Assembly: GCF_051045985.1 (NCBI RefSeq)
Contig: NZ_CP157350.1
Location: 1,426,001-1,490,000 of the forward strand
Reading direction: 5' to 3'
Source: Scardovia wiggsiae
GTDB taxonomy: Bacteria; Actinomycetota; Actinomycetes; Actinomycetales; Bifidobacteriaceae
Length of the DNA: 64,000 nucleotides
Below the pieces are notes generated by a model. That model worked only from the letters and a program-made list of their open reading frames with translations, was not told where the DNA came from and searched no databases. Position numbers and translations under genes: made by a program. Of this stretch, positions 45,336-54,396 are shown in pieces. How positions within the stretch are numbered: position 1 is the stretch's first letter; each line of letters opens with the position of its first letter.

Positions 45336-45827
45336 CTAGGAGACATCTATACTAAAGCAGGTTCTGGAGGAACTCCAAGTACTAGTATCGCTAAATATTA
45401 CAATGGGAATATCCCCTTTTTAAGTATTGCAGACCTGCATGGAAGATTGATTAAAACAACGCAGAAAATGATTACAGAAGACGGATTGCTCCATAGCGCT
45501 ACATGGATTGTTCCACAAGGATCAATTGCACTAGCGATGTATGCTAGCGTAGGAAAAGTAGGAATCCTTTCAAGACCCATGGCGACGAGTCAGGCTTTTT
45601 ACAATATGGTCTTTACAAACGATAGTACACGCAATTTTATTTTTACTTACTTAGAGGAAATGGATTTACAAAGAAAATGGGAAGGCTTAGTATCAACAGG
45701 AACTCAACGAAATTTGAATGCAGGCAAGATTCAAAACCTTGTTATTCAAATCCCAGAATGCAACGAACAAAAACAGATCGCCCGTTTCTTCCAAACACTT
45801 GACTTCCTTATCGCAGCTGCAGAACGC

Positions 45828-45863
45828 AAGGTAAGCCTTCTGAAGAAAAAGAAGCAGGCCTAC
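45828..45863 (+). repeat. hsdS repeat C, silent copy (36 bp)
   Basis: Exact reverse complement of 46939-46974, encoding the C-terminal KVSLLKKKKQAY. A further 19 bp upstream also match apart from two bases. It lies outside the swapped TRDs and marks the far end of the duplicated unit. Confidence 0.85.
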
Positions 45864-45933
45864 TTGCAAAGGATGTTTATTTGAGGGGTTGCGTGACAGA
45901 AGCTTAAATCCTGCCACGCAACCATTAAAGTAT

Positions 45934-46851
45934 TCAAAGCGCCCCGAGGAACTGCATTATCCGATCATTATCCTGGTTTTCCAGCTCTTTGATGATATGA
46001 AGGTACGTTCTCTGAGTCGTTGTTATGCTAGAGTGTCCCAGCCGCCTTGCGACAGATGCTACTGACACTCCCGCATATAAAAGCATTGAAGCATGGGTAT
46101 GCCTTAAGCCATGCATTGAGATCACCGGGATACCGGCTTGATTACACAGCCGTTCCAGGTAGTCGTTAAGTGTTGCATTATGAAGCCGTTTCCCGCGTAT
46201 GAAAACTAGGTCATCATTCTTAAGGTCTGCCACTAGGTCTCTCAAGTACATGCACGTTTGCCAGTCAATCTGGATCTTCCGCTTTGAAGACACGTTCTTA
46301 GTGGGAGCGAACCCTCCTTCATCGGTCTTATAATTCCATGTTTTGTCAATGTTAAGCAGATGTTTCTGAAAATCAATATCCTCTTTCGTAAGACCGAGCG
46401 CCTCCGCAAAGCGCAAACCGGTTTTTGCAATCAGTAAGATCAGATAGTCCATAGGTCTTCCCTGAGAAAGATCTAACTGATTTAGAAGCTCTCGCAGCTC
46501 AGTTTGGCTGAGAAACTTCGACTTATGTTTACGCTGTGTTGTACCTTTTATGACGACTCGGTGAGAGGGATCACAACGTATGAGACCTTCATCGACCGCG
46601 TCGGTGAGAGCAGCCTTTAACTGATGATGGAAATCAAGAGTCGTTTGTTTCTCGTGGCTCTCCGCATACTTATTAAGAAGCTCCTGATATCGTAAACGAT
46701 TGAGATTATTTAATGTCAGATCCGGAGCAAGCCTTTGTATCTGCTTCTGAGTGATAACATATTTTGCATAGGTAACGTCGGAAACAGCGCCGAGCTTATA
46801 TACGTGCATCCACTCATTAAAATAGATATGGAACTTCTGGTTTTTATACAT
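45934..46851 (-). CDS. Tyrosine recombinase of the hsdS shufflon
   Basis: A 305-residue site-specific recombinase. It has an N-terminal SAM-like core-binding domain (about 1-95) and a C-terminal catalytic domain with Arg147 (TGLRFAEALG), His247-x-x-Arg250 (SMHGLRHTH), His273 (RRLGHSSITTT) and nucleophile Tyr283 (RTYLHI): all catalytic residues are present. It is encoded between the expressed hsdS and the inverted silent hsdS, within the invertible DNA. This is the arrangement of the PsrA/CreX-type recombinases that drive hsdS inversion in streptococci, Listeria and bifidobacteria. Start ATG 46851; its ribosome binding site lies inside a hairpin (46856-46895). It very probably inverts between the repeats listed here. 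Confidence 0.9.
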   Translation of the reverse strand: MYKNQKFHIYFNEWMHVYKLGAVSDVTYAKYVITQKQIQRLAPDLTLNNLNRLRYQELLNKYAESHEKQTTLDFHHQLKAALTDAVDEGLIRCDPSHRVVIKGTTQRKHKSKFLSQTELRELLNQLDLSQGRPMDYLILLIAKTGLRFAEALGLTKEDIDFQKHLLNIDKTWNYKTDEGGFAPTKNVSSKRKIQIDWQTCMYLRDLVADLKNDDLVFIRGKRLHNATLNDYLERLCNQAGIPVISMHGLRHTHASMLLYAGVSVASVARRLGHSSITTTQRTYLHIIKELENQDNDRIMQFLGAL

Positions 46852-46855
46852 GATT

Positions 46856-46895
46856 TCTTCTTTCTACCCAAGTTATTAGTCGGGTAGAAAGAAGA
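46856..46895 (-). promoter_or_regulatory. Hairpin covering the recombinase ribosome binding site
   Basis: TCTTCTTTCTACCC (46856-46869) and GGGTAGAAAGAAGA (46882-46895) are perfect 14-bp arms around a 12-base loop. On the minus strand the 3' arm contains GAAAGAAGA, the only Shine-Dalgarno-like sequence, four bases before the ATG. It could limit recombinase translation, or terminate hsdS transcripts. Confidence 0.6.
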
Positions 46896-46917
46896 TTACA
46901 GCATGTAGGTTTGAAAA

Positions 46918-48156
46918 CTATACAAACATTTTCTGCAGGTAGGCCTGCTTCTTTTTCTTCAGAAGGCTTACCTTATGTTCTGCAGCTGCGATAAGGGAGT
47001 CAAGCGAATTAAGTAAAGAGCTGATTGCTACTTGCTCTGTTTTTTCTGGATATGATACTTTTAGAGTCTGGAATTCACTAAAACTAATTGTTTTACCGTC
47101 CCGGATGCCAAAAGTAATTGTTTTTAATGATTCAATGAATCTGTGACTTTTAAATAGATGTCTCCAATAATTAGCGTCTTGTTCCTTCTGATTTATAAAG
47201 TAAAAAATCGTATAAGCAGGACTACAAATCCCAAGTTTATTAGAATATTCAAAACCTCCTTGAAAAGAGCGAAGGCTAATGATAAAGTCTCCGGGGCACA
47301 CAAGCTTATAGCTTTCTAAAGAAGATAAGTCAAACTTAATATCAATATTTAGGTTATCACGATAAATTATTCCAGAATCTTGAGTTGCAGAGAGTACCGG
47401 AAGATCAGCATGGCCTCTTTGATTTCGCGAGCTAAAGAGTGTGGATGCTTTTTTGGTTTGCCATGGGGTGGTGTGTCCGGTGAATCTGAGGTGTTGGGTG
47501 AAGATGTGGTTGAGGTAGGCGTGTTTTTTCTTCTTTAGTAGGAGTACTTTACGCTCAGCCGCAGCAATAAGCGAGTCAAAACACCGAAACAAAGAACCAA
47601 TACACTCCTGCTCACGAGAGGAAGGTACCTTAATTTTATTCCTTAAAAAATCCTCAGGTACTAGTTCGTTCATCATCGTTCCTTTTTTAGTTGAACGAAC
47701 TAGAATATTTCGCATAACTAATTCTGAGTGTATATATTCTTTCCAGAAAAGGATATTCTGAACTTTTAACGGCCGTAGACAACTAAAGCGCGGGGACATA
47801 ATACCGTCGCCAATATCGTTAAGCACGAATCTTCCATATGCAAACTCGTTATTTGTATGCCCCTCATAGGCAACATCGCCTAATCGCAGAACTTTATATG
47901 TTTTGAGCGAATTATTATCCGCACCATTCCCCTTAGGTTTAAAAGTCATGGTTGAAATTGAAATAGTTTTATTAGCCTTAAATTGATTCCCATTCCGCTC
48001 AGTATTCAATTTATAAAGTCCCCCAAGCGCTCGCTGTTCCCAAGCGTCAGTGAAACCTTTGAAACGCAATTTCGGCTGCAGCTTACCGCTTTTACCGCCC
48101 TCATTACTTTTTCCGTTCTTGTCATTTCCGCTATTTTTATCAGTTATATCAGTCAT
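46918..48156 (-). CDS. hsdS: Type I restriction specificity subunit (expressed)
   Basis: A 412-residue HsdS that sets the DNA target of the type I enzyme. TRD1 spans about residues 46-179 and TRD2 about 237-394, separated by a conserved coiled region (180-236) encoded in the 171-bp repeat, and followed by a second conserved region (395-412). The N-terminus (PKLRFKGFTDAWEQRALG) is typical. The start chosen is ATG 48156, which overlaps the hsdM end by 8 bp and has GGAGACGG upstream; the longer frame to 48297 is antisense-free but lies wholly within hsdM. It is the downstream partner of an inversion system: each TRD has an alternative in the silent cassette. Confidence 0.93.
   Translation of the reverse strand: MTDITDKNSGNDKNGKSNEGGKSGKLQPKLRFKGFTDAWEQRALGGLYKLNTERNGNQFKANKTISISTMTFKPKGNGADNNSLKTYKVLRLGDVAYEGHTNNEFAYGRFVLNDIGDGIMSPRFSCLRPLKVQNILFWKEYIHSELVMRNILVRSTKKGTMMNELVPEDFLRNKIKVPSSREQECIGSLFRCFDSLIAAAERKVLLLKKKKHAYLNHIFTQHLRFTGHTTPWQTKKASTLFSSRNQRGHADLPVLSATQDSGIIYRDNLNIDIKFDLSSLESYKLVCPGDFIISLRSFQGGFEYSNKLGICSPAYTIFYFINQKEQDANYWRHLFKSHRFIESLKTITFGIRDGKTISFSEFQTLKVSYPEKTEQVAISSLLNSLDSLIAAAEHKVSLLKKKKQAYLQKMFV
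46939..46974 (-). repeat. hsdS repeat C, expressed copy (36 bp)
   Basis: Exact reverse complement of 45828-45863, at the 3' end of the expressed hsdS. Confidence 0.85.
47449..47619 (-). repeat. hsdS inversion repeat B, expressed copy (171 bp)
   Basis: Exact reverse complement of 45165-45335; lies between TRD1 and TRD2 of the expressed hsdS. Confidence 0.92.
48021..48043 (-). repeat. hsdS inversion repeat A, expressed copy (23 bp)
   Basis: Exact reverse complement of 44798-44820, encoding residues 39-45 of the expressed HsdS. Its centre contains the palindrome AGCGCT. Confidence 0.85.
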
Positions 48157-49804
48157 TGTCCGTCTCCGTTTCCACAAGATCCTTAGCCATATCATCAAAC
48201 TCAGCCTGGAGACGCGCAATTTCAGCGTCAACCTCAGAGAGTTCACGATTGACTTCATCCAGATCAATGGGTTCTTCTTCCTCGAATGTATCAACATATC
48301 GAGGGATATTGAGATTGTAATCGTTTTCCCTTATCTCATCTATTGTCGCAACGTGCGCAAGGCGGTCAACATCTTTCCTGTCGGCATAGGTCTTAAAAAT
48401 CAGATCAATATCTTCATCACGCAGATTGTTCTGATTTTTCCCTTTCTCAAAATGCTGTGAAGCATCAATGAAAAGAATATCGTTGTTTTTCTTATTCTTC
48501 GTAAATACCAGGATCGTTGTTGGGATACCAGTTGAGTAAAACAGATTCGCAGGCAAACCAATCACTGCGTCAAGCCAGTTCTTTTCAAGGATAGCCTTGC
48601 GTATAGTCCCTTCGGCCGCACCACGGAAAAGTACACCATGAGGAAGGACAATAGCCATCCGGCCAGTCGGTTTTAAGTGATATAAACTATGCTCCACAAA
48701 AGCAAAATCAGCTTTAGATTTTGGAGCAAGCTTACCGTAGTCCTTGAACCGCGGATCCTTCATTTTACTGGGCTTATTTTCCCACTGCTGAGAATAAGGC
48801 GGATTCGCCACAACAGCATCAAAGAAAAGCGGATGATCCACCCCATTAGCATCTGTACCATCCGGCCAATCGGATTCCAAAGTATCCGCATTACGCAGAT
48901 TCATATACTTATACCCGACGCCATGCATCATAAGGTTCATACGCGCTAAATTATACGTGATACGATTCAGCTCTTGCCCATAGAAATGCACGCGGTCAGG
49001 ATGGTTCCGCGCTCCTGGCAATTCGTTGCTTACAGTAAGAAGTAAAGACCCGGATCCCATTGTCGGATCATACGCCGAGAACTGTGTTTGCTCGTCAGTG
49101 ATTGCCCGGGAATCTTCTTTCGAAGTAGCAGGATCTACATACGTCACAAGTTTTGCCAGTATCCTCGACACAGTATGAGGGGTATAGAATTCACCAGCCT
49201 TCTTACCGCTGTTTCCAGCGAATTGCGCAATAAGGTATTCGTAGACATTACCAAGAATATCCCGCCCAGATTCATCCATAAAATCGATTTCATCTATTTT
49301 CCTTATAAGCTCTGCAAGGCTTCTGGCCCGATCTGCGGTAGAATTTCCCAGGCTAGAATTCCCAAGATTGATATTATCAAATACTCCCTGGAAATCTGCG
49401 GAAGCCTTATCGTTTAATCGAGAATTAGCCTTGAACCGTTCAAGCATATTGTTGAAATCTTCCGGACGGATAGTATTCTCATTGACCTTGTGCACCAACG
49501 ATTCCCACGTATAGTCCGGATCAATAGCATAACCAAGTTCCTGGGCGATCTCCTCACGCCAGTCTTCAAGGCCTTCTTCTTTAGCCTGACGCACATACGT
49601 ATCATTGACTGATTCCCCTGGATTCGGCGTAAGGACACCCGCTCCTTCCAAATATCTTTCCTGGTGGTACGAAAGGTATCTGTAGAAAATGAATCCAAGA
49701 ATGTAATCGCGGTACTCACTCGCATCCATCTTGCCACGCAGATTGTTGGCCATACTCCACAACTGCGAGGTTAATTGTCTCGCCTTTTCATCTTTACTTG
49801 TCAT
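48149..49804 (-). CDS. hsdM: Type I restriction modification methyltransferase subunit
   Basis: A 551-residue N6-adenine DNA methyltransferase. It has an N-terminal HsdM_N helical domain (about 8-150), AdoMet-binding motif I DPTMGSG at 246-252, and catalytic motif IV NPPY at 334-337. The preceding GEFYTPHTVSRI (about 204-215) is the usual HsdM signature. With HsdS it forms the methyltransferase M2S; with HsdR the full restriction enzyme. ATG 49804, shortly after AAAGGAAT. The stop codon overlaps the hsdS start by 8 bp, so the two are translationally coupled. Confidence 0.96.
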   Translation of the reverse strand: MTSKDEKARQLTSQLWSMANNLRGKMDASEYRDYILGFIFYRYLSYHQERYLEGAGVLTPNPGESVNDTYVRQAKEEGLEDWREEIAQELGYAIDPDYTWESLVHKVNENTIRPEDFNNMLERFKANSRLNDKASADFQGVFDNINLGNSSLGNSTADRARSLAELIRKIDEIDFMDESGRDILGNVYEYLIAQFAGNSGKKAGEFYTPHTVSRILAKLVTYVDPATSKEDSRAITDEQTQFSAYDPTMGSGSLLLTVSNELPGARNHPDRVHFYGQELNRITYNLARMNLMMHGVGYKYMNLRNADTLESDWPDGTDANGVDHPLFFDAVVANPPYSQQWENKPSKMKDPRFKDYGKLAPKSKADFAFVEHSLYHLKPTGRMAIVLPHGVLFRGAAEGTIRKAILEKNWLDAVIGLPANLFYSTGIPTTILVFTKNKKNNDILFIDASQHFEKGKNQNNLRDEDIDLIFKTYADRKDVDRLAHVATIDEIRENDYNLNIPRYVDTFEEEEPIDLDEVNRELSEVDAEIARLQAEFDDMAKDLVETETDND

Positions 49805-50098
49805 TACTCATATTCCTTTATTACCCTAATAAGTAGCTAAGCGGATCATTTAAGAAAAATGAGATACTCTGCTTCGCCAGGATTGAAGTACATTTTCTTA
49901 TATGCCTTATCGTGCTACAGCTTCAGTTTAATCAGTATGAAATACTTTTCCAGCTTCCCCGTGCCATGCGCATGATTAAAATTTCTGAGACTAATACGGT
50001 TCATATATCCTTTTCTCGGCCAGACGAAGAAACAGATCACACATAAGCTCACCATAAAGCGCGCAGGTATCGAAGAAAACTGGAAAGCTCATAATACT
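49805..50098 (-). pseudogene. PIN-domain toxin remnant and decayed flank
   Basis: On the minus strand, ATG at 50092 begins 6 bp after the stop of the HTH gene. It encodes MSFPVFFDTCALYGELMCDL and on to AEKRIYEPY, then TAG at 49993-49991. This is the start of a PIN-domain ribonuclease: the first metal-binding Asp is in FFDTCALYG, and a Trp codon (TGG) is normally found where the TAG stands. The frame downstream is broken. A second short frame, beginning at 50004 (MNRISLRNF..., with HGTGKLEKY), stops at 49915 and then reads on to about 49848, so the rest of the toxin gene is deleted or replaced. The toxin half of a VapBC-like pair has therefore been lost. Confidence 0.7.
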
Positions 50099-50638
50099 CT
50101 ACCTCTTTTTAGCTGCGCTTATCCGTTCAAGTGGTTCTGTTTCATCATACATAACACTAGGATCCGCGTCCCTTGCCAAATCGTTAAAACGCGATATAAC
50201 TTCTTTATGCTTATTAACAGCATATTTCTGCAAATCCGATAAGAGGACCCGGCGGTGGCGCCCAACCTTTTCAAACGGGATATCACCGTTCTCTAACAGA
50301 TTGATTAAAGTCGGACGGGAAACACCAATCATATCCGCTGCGTCCTGAGTTGTCAGCTTTGTATCGCACGGAGCTACAAGCACCGCCCGCCCCTGTGACA
50401 GCTGATCTGCAACTTTAATAAGGACATCGGCAAGCTCAGGGGTCAGCGGGCGTATTCGGCCGTCAGGAGTCCGAATCGTGGAAACTGGGAAATCCTTTTG
50501 TCCTGCAATACCCTCGAATTCTTTATCAATACTTTTCTGCGAATTCTCAAGCACGGCTGCCAGATCACGAAGATCGCCCCGATTTGTGTCTTTAGGAAAG
50601 ACAGTCGTAGATTCGCTCAGCAAAGTTTGAGACACCAT
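50099..50638 (-). CDS. Excisionase-type HTH protein, orphan antitoxin
   Basis: A 179-residue protein with a MerR/excisionase-like HTH (KLTTQDAADMIGVSRPTLIN, about residues 90-110) followed by LENGDIPFEKVGRHRRVLLS, the typical wing and DNA-contact stretch. This family commonly precedes PIN-domain toxins and acts as antitoxin and autorepressor. The start chosen is ATG 50638 (MVSQTLLSES), with GGAGG seven bases ahead; the longer frame to 50728 is not supported. It lies between hsdR and hsdM in the same orientation and is followed 6 bp later by a truncated PIN gene. With its toxin destroyed it may persist as a local regulator of the restriction operon. Confidence 0.8.
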   Translation of the reverse strand: MVSQTLLSESTTVFPKDTNRGDLRDLAAVLENSQKSIDKEFEGIAGQKDFPVSTIRTPDGRIRPLTPELADVLIKVADQLSQGRAVLVAPCDTKLTTQDAADMIGVSRPTLINLLENGDIPFEKVGRHRRVLLSDLQKYAVNKHKEVISRFNDLARDADPSVMYDETEPLERISAAKKR

Positions 50639-50737
50639 AACTACCTCCGATTTCAAACCAGTATTATCATATTCGAAATATTCGAAAATTGCAATACCGG
50701 CAAGTCCGGCAAAAATACGCCATCCCATTGGAATGCT

Positions 50738-53700
50738 CTAAAAGTACAGCGCTATCTCATCAGCAAGCTTGCGGATCGCTTCTCTCAGATACCGTCTATA
50801 ACGGATCTTAGGAAGTTGCCTGATCTCAGGATCAGTAGCATCATGCTGATAGAACCGGTCTATTGTGGCGGCTCTCAGCAAATCTGACAGATACTCGCCA
50901 TCGTTGATATCGTCTCGGTCCGGAGTATGCCTGTCGATAATCGAATTAATAATTTCCGCAGCAGAAATAACATCAACTAACCCCCACTTCTGCCTAAACT
51001 CAAGTATTTTTTCACGCCGCGTTTGGGCAACGTGCTTATGCACAATATTACCAATATCTCTCGGCTCAACAGGATAACTGACGGGGATAAGACCATCTTT
51101 AGCCGCAGAAGCAGTATTTTTCAGCTGCTCAGCATAATGCCGGTCCTCAAGTTTATCAGTTTCATGGATAAAGGTCTCATACGATTTATCAAGCGTTTCC
51201 TTGCCTTCATATGCATCATTAAAGACTTTAGCAAGAAGCTCATTAAGATAATCGTAATTGATCTTGACCTCATTGATATGCTCAACCGCAAAATCAAGGC
51301 CAGATATCAAACCTTCACCATCCTCCCTATGTATAGCTGTCCACCGTTGCAGCTCATTGTATGCCGGACCTTGCAGCCAGTTCACTTCGCGCTGTGTCAC
51401 TCCCAACACATCAAAAAGCTGCTCGGGATTATCATAATCAAACTCGTCGTACTGTTTAAGTTTGGAAAGGTCCATGTTAAACTCCCGCATCACATGGATC
51501 ATCTGCTGCTTTGCCGCCTCGCTCCCAGGGATCCCTGAAAAGTTATCGCTTAATTCACTCAGCTGGGAAATGACGTCTTTAGTTTTGTGGACTGCATCGC
51601 TGAATGGTGGCGCAACGACATTACCCAAATCATCTTTCTCACCCAAATGACACTGTATAGCTGCGGAATCTCGGTTTGCGTACACCCTCAAGGCTTTATC
51701 CATAAGATTTTTTGAAGTCTGCGGATATCGGAAGTTGACTATCTTCCCGAATGGCTTATCCTGATTATTCTCGATCCTGTTAGTGCGGGAATATGCCTGG
51801 ATAAGGCTTGCTCCGGAAAGGATACGGTCTACATACAACGTATTGACCATAGGGGCATCGAATCCTGTAAGGAGCTGGTCAATAACGATTACTATATCAA
51901 GTTTTTCTCCCTGTGCGGAACCTTTGATCCGTTCCGTCACATCCTCAAAATACTCTTCGATCGTTTCATCCGTAAAACTTGTCTGGAATGCCGCATTATA
52001 AACCTCCATTGCCCGGCGAAGGCCTTTGTTCTTCATCAGCTGGCCATCGGAATTATCTGATGCCCACGAAAAAGTAACAGCAATATTGAGAGGTCTCTTA
52101 CCTTCCTCCGCAAGCTCTCGGTTTGCCCTCTGGAATTCATCAAAATACATAAGTGCCATGGGGGCTGACGCCTTCCCTCCCCCAACATGTGTAGTCAGGA
52201 TCGCACTGTACTTGCCGTCTTTTGAACGGTTTCGCCATAATGAAACGATATTATCAACTACAGCTTTAACATGTTCAGGATTATCATCGTATACACCGGA
52301 GTCAATAAGATCATCCACCTCTTCAGGCGGTATTTTAGCGATATACCCTGTGATCTCGTCATCATTCCACTTCGGATACTTCCCCTTCAGCAGTTCAGGC
52401 AATAATTTCTCATTAATAACATCGCTGCTCAGCGTATTCTCAAAATCTACCTTGAAACCAAGCACGTTGTGATCAGATATTGCTTCCCGGATAGTGTAGG
52501 CGTGCAGTAAATCACCGAAAGCCTTATACGTTAAGTCATTATCGAAAGCTGGGGTTCCCGTATACCCGACCCATGCGGATTTAGAGAATTTATCCTTGAT
52601 CCGCCCGAACATATCCCCGTTAGTAGAACGATGCGCCTCGTCAACAATAAACACAATATTCTGATCCGGAGCGGTAAAACTGTCCTGCTTGGACAATTGC
52701 GCCAACTTCTGGATTGAAGTCACGATAATTGAATTACGGCCTTTTCTACTTTTGAGCTTGCTCGCAAGCACGCTCGTATTTTGCGTATCAGTAACGATAC
52801 CGCCATTATTATTACTATCTGTGTCTGGATCGTACGCACTATAATTTGCGTAGGTCTGGCGTGTCAAGGCAACACGGTCCACAACAAAAACAACCTTATC
52901 CACATTAGGCAGCCGGGATGCAAGCCATGCGGTCTTAAAACTGCTGATAGTCTTGCCTGACCCTGTTGTGTGCCAGATATATCCTATATTCTGGCTTCCT
53001 CCGTTACCAAAAATATGCCTGCTGAGTTTTTCAAGCACACGTCTGGTGGCATACACCTGGTAAGGTCGCATAACTATGAGTTTTTTATGATCAATAGATC
53101 CGTCAAGAATCATAAAATTCGTGGACATCTGATGTGCCATGGGGATAGAAAGGACCAGATCACAAAACTCGCGCCAGTCCCATACAGGCTTACTGTCAGC
53201 TTCCCGCTGCCAGCGAAAAGCAAAATCTGTACTGAACGAACCTGAGTCAGCATTCGCCATATATTTCGCTTCATAAGGGGTAATGCCCACAAATATCTGC
53301 GTTGTAGCATAGATTCCTCCAAACAGCCCTTCATCAACATACTGATGTATCTGGTTTAAGGCCTCGTTGGCTTCATGGAGAAAAGCTTTTTCTTCAATAT
53401 GGATAATGGGGAGGCCATTAATAAGAAGCGTTGTATCGAATCGACGGTCAAGATGCCCTGCTTTAACATGATCTCGTTTTACCTGGTTGACAATTTGATA
53501 CGTTGTATTCCCAGAACCGATCTGATCCTGATCGAATACAGTAAGATATATGTGGTTATCGCTTGTCCGAGGAGTTTCACCCTTTTCAGGATCGCGCTTA
53601 ACCTCAACCTGCGTCACGCCATTCATACCGTAAAGCCAATGACCGGCATCATATGGAGATTTAAGATCTGTTATTACCCGCTTGACCTGATCAAATTCGC

Positions 53701-53878
53701 TGTCGGTAAGCGGGGTGCCTTTAAGCACTTCCGAATTATTGCGTTCAAGAATTGTCCTAAAATTTTCCCAAAGTTTTTCTTCTGTTTTGATTTCCGGTTT
53801 ATACTGCCACTGTTTCTTCCCGCCAATCATTTCAAGATGATTGATCAATTCATTTTCAAATTCTATTTCGCTCTCCAC
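50738..53878 (-). CDS. hsdR: Type I restriction endonuclease subunit
   Basis: A 1046-residue translocating restriction subunit. The N-terminal nuclease has the PD-(D/E)xK residues Asp148 (FDTTLLI), Glu162 and Lys164 (IIHIEEK). The SF2 motor has Walker A GSGKT at 306-310, DEAH at 413-416 and later helicase motifs (VGYTGTPAF, VIVIDQLLTGFDAP, QAYSRTNR). The C-terminal region is helical and binds the methyltransferase core. Length is normal. Start GTG 53878 was chosen with only a weak ribosome binding site. It heads a minus-strand run hsdR, HTH, (PIN remnant), hsdM, hsdS. All catalytic residues are intact, so restriction should be active. Confidence 0.95.
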   Translation of the reverse strand: MESEIEFENELINHLEMIGGKKQWQYKPEIKTEEKLWENFRTILERNNSEVLKGTPLTDSEFDQVKRVITDLKSPYDAGHWLYGMNGVTQVEVKRDPEKGETPRTSDNHIYLTVFDQDQIGSGNTTYQIVNQVKRDHVKAGHLDRRFDTTLLINGLPIIHIEEKAFLHEANEALNQIHQYVDEGLFGGIYATTQIFVGITPYEAKYMANADSGSFSTDFAFRWQREADSKPVWDWREFCDLVLSIPMAHQMSTNFMILDGSIDHKKLIVMRPYQVYATRRVLEKLSRHIFGNGGSQNIGYIWHTTGSGKTISSFKTAWLASRLPNVDKVVFVVDRVALTRQTYANYSAYDPDTDSNNNGGIVTDTQNTSVLASKLKSRKGRNSIIVTSIQKLAQLSKQDSFTAPDQNIVFIVDEAHRSTNGDMFGRIKDKFSKSAWVGYTGTPAFDNDLTYKAFGDLLHAYTIREAISDHNVLGFKVDFENTLSSDVINEKLLPELLKGKYPKWNDDEITGYIAKIPPEEVDDLIDSGVYDDNPEHVKAVVDNIVSLWRNRSKDGKYSAILTTHVGGGKASAPMALMYFDEFQRANRELAEEGKRPLNIAVTFSWASDNSDGQLMKNKGLRRAMEVYNAAFQTSFTDETIEEYFEDVTERIKGSAQGEKLDIVIVIDQLLTGFDAPMVNTLYVDRILSGASLIQAYSRTNRIENNQDKPFGKIVNFRYPQTSKNLMDKALRVYANRDSAAIQCHLGEKDDLGNVVAPPFSDAVHKTKDVISQLSELSDNFSGIPGSEAAKQQMIHVMREFNMDLSKLKQYDEFDYDNPEQLFDVLGVTQREVNWLQGPAYNELQRWTAIHREDGEGLISGLDFAVEHINEVKINYDYLNELLAKVFNDAYEGKETLDKSYETFIHETDKLEDRHYAEQLKNTASAAKDGLIPVSYPVEPRDIGNIVHKHVAQTRREKILEFRQKWGLVDVISAAEIINSIIDRHTPDRDDINDGEYLSDLLRAATIDRFYQHDATDPEIRQLPKIRYRRYLREAIRKLADEIALYF

Positions 53879-54396
53879 CTGGGTCTGCCTTTCCCAATAC
53901 TTCTATGAGTTTTATTGTAGCCACCGCTATTTGTACTCAGTAATCATACTCAGCATCAGCAGGCAGCTACTACTGATTGTGCTCTTAACGGCGGATAAAG
54001 GGGATCATCCGTGTTTAGCCGGACAGATCATTCCAGATAGGTCATTATGATTCCTACAATTATTTTATCTATAAGAGAGGCCTGGGGGCTGCCTTCCCTG
54101 GTTAGATCTACCACCCCCGTATCACCCTGCTACATCACCCCCCTGCTGAACCACCCTATTAAATCCGCCCCAGATATCCGAGCCACACTTAAACGGGATA
54201 CGGTCAAGCGAGTTGAGCTCAAAAGGCTGATTCTAAAGGGATTGTGCTCAGATAAGCAGTTAAAAACCCTTCAATTGACAGCAGCTGATATTGATATTTA
54301 CCGCTACAGTCACTCCGTTTTGTTAGGTTTGACCATAATAGGCTGAGCAGAGTAGCTTAACAGCCAACCGACAATGCAGCTGCTAAAGGAGGAAAT
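53879..54396. other. Intergenic region hsdR / nitroreductase
   Basis: About 520 bp between divergent genes. An open frame at 54047-54346 (plus) has no clear ribosome binding site and no recognisable motif, so it is not called. Nothing else of structure is seen. Confidence 0.5.

Larger units (their letters stand above)
44799..45884 (+). pseudogene. hsdS: Silent inverted hsdS cassette (no start)
   Basis: An open frame of 361 codons for a specificity subunit lacking its first ~35 residues; it begins at the WEQRALG repeat and has no start codon or ribosome binding site. TRD1 (about residues 8-122) and TRD2 (about 180-340) differ completely from those of the expressed hsdS. The central conserved region and C-terminus (RKVSLLKKKKQAYLQ) are shared with it. 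It lies in the opposite orientation and tail to tail with the recombinase gene. It is not decayed: the frame is intact throughout, as expected for a store of alternative recognition domains that is swapped into the expressed gene by inversion. Typed as pseudogene only because it cannot be translated in this orientation. Confidence 0.88.

Noticed and set aside
48157..48297. Longer N-terminus for HsdS
   Set aside because: It lies wholly within hsdM in another frame; the start at 48156 has a good ribosome binding site and the usual short overlap.
54047..54346. 99-codon plus-strand frame upstream of the nitroreductase
   Set aside because: No ribosome binding site and no recognisable motif or family; composition does not look coding.
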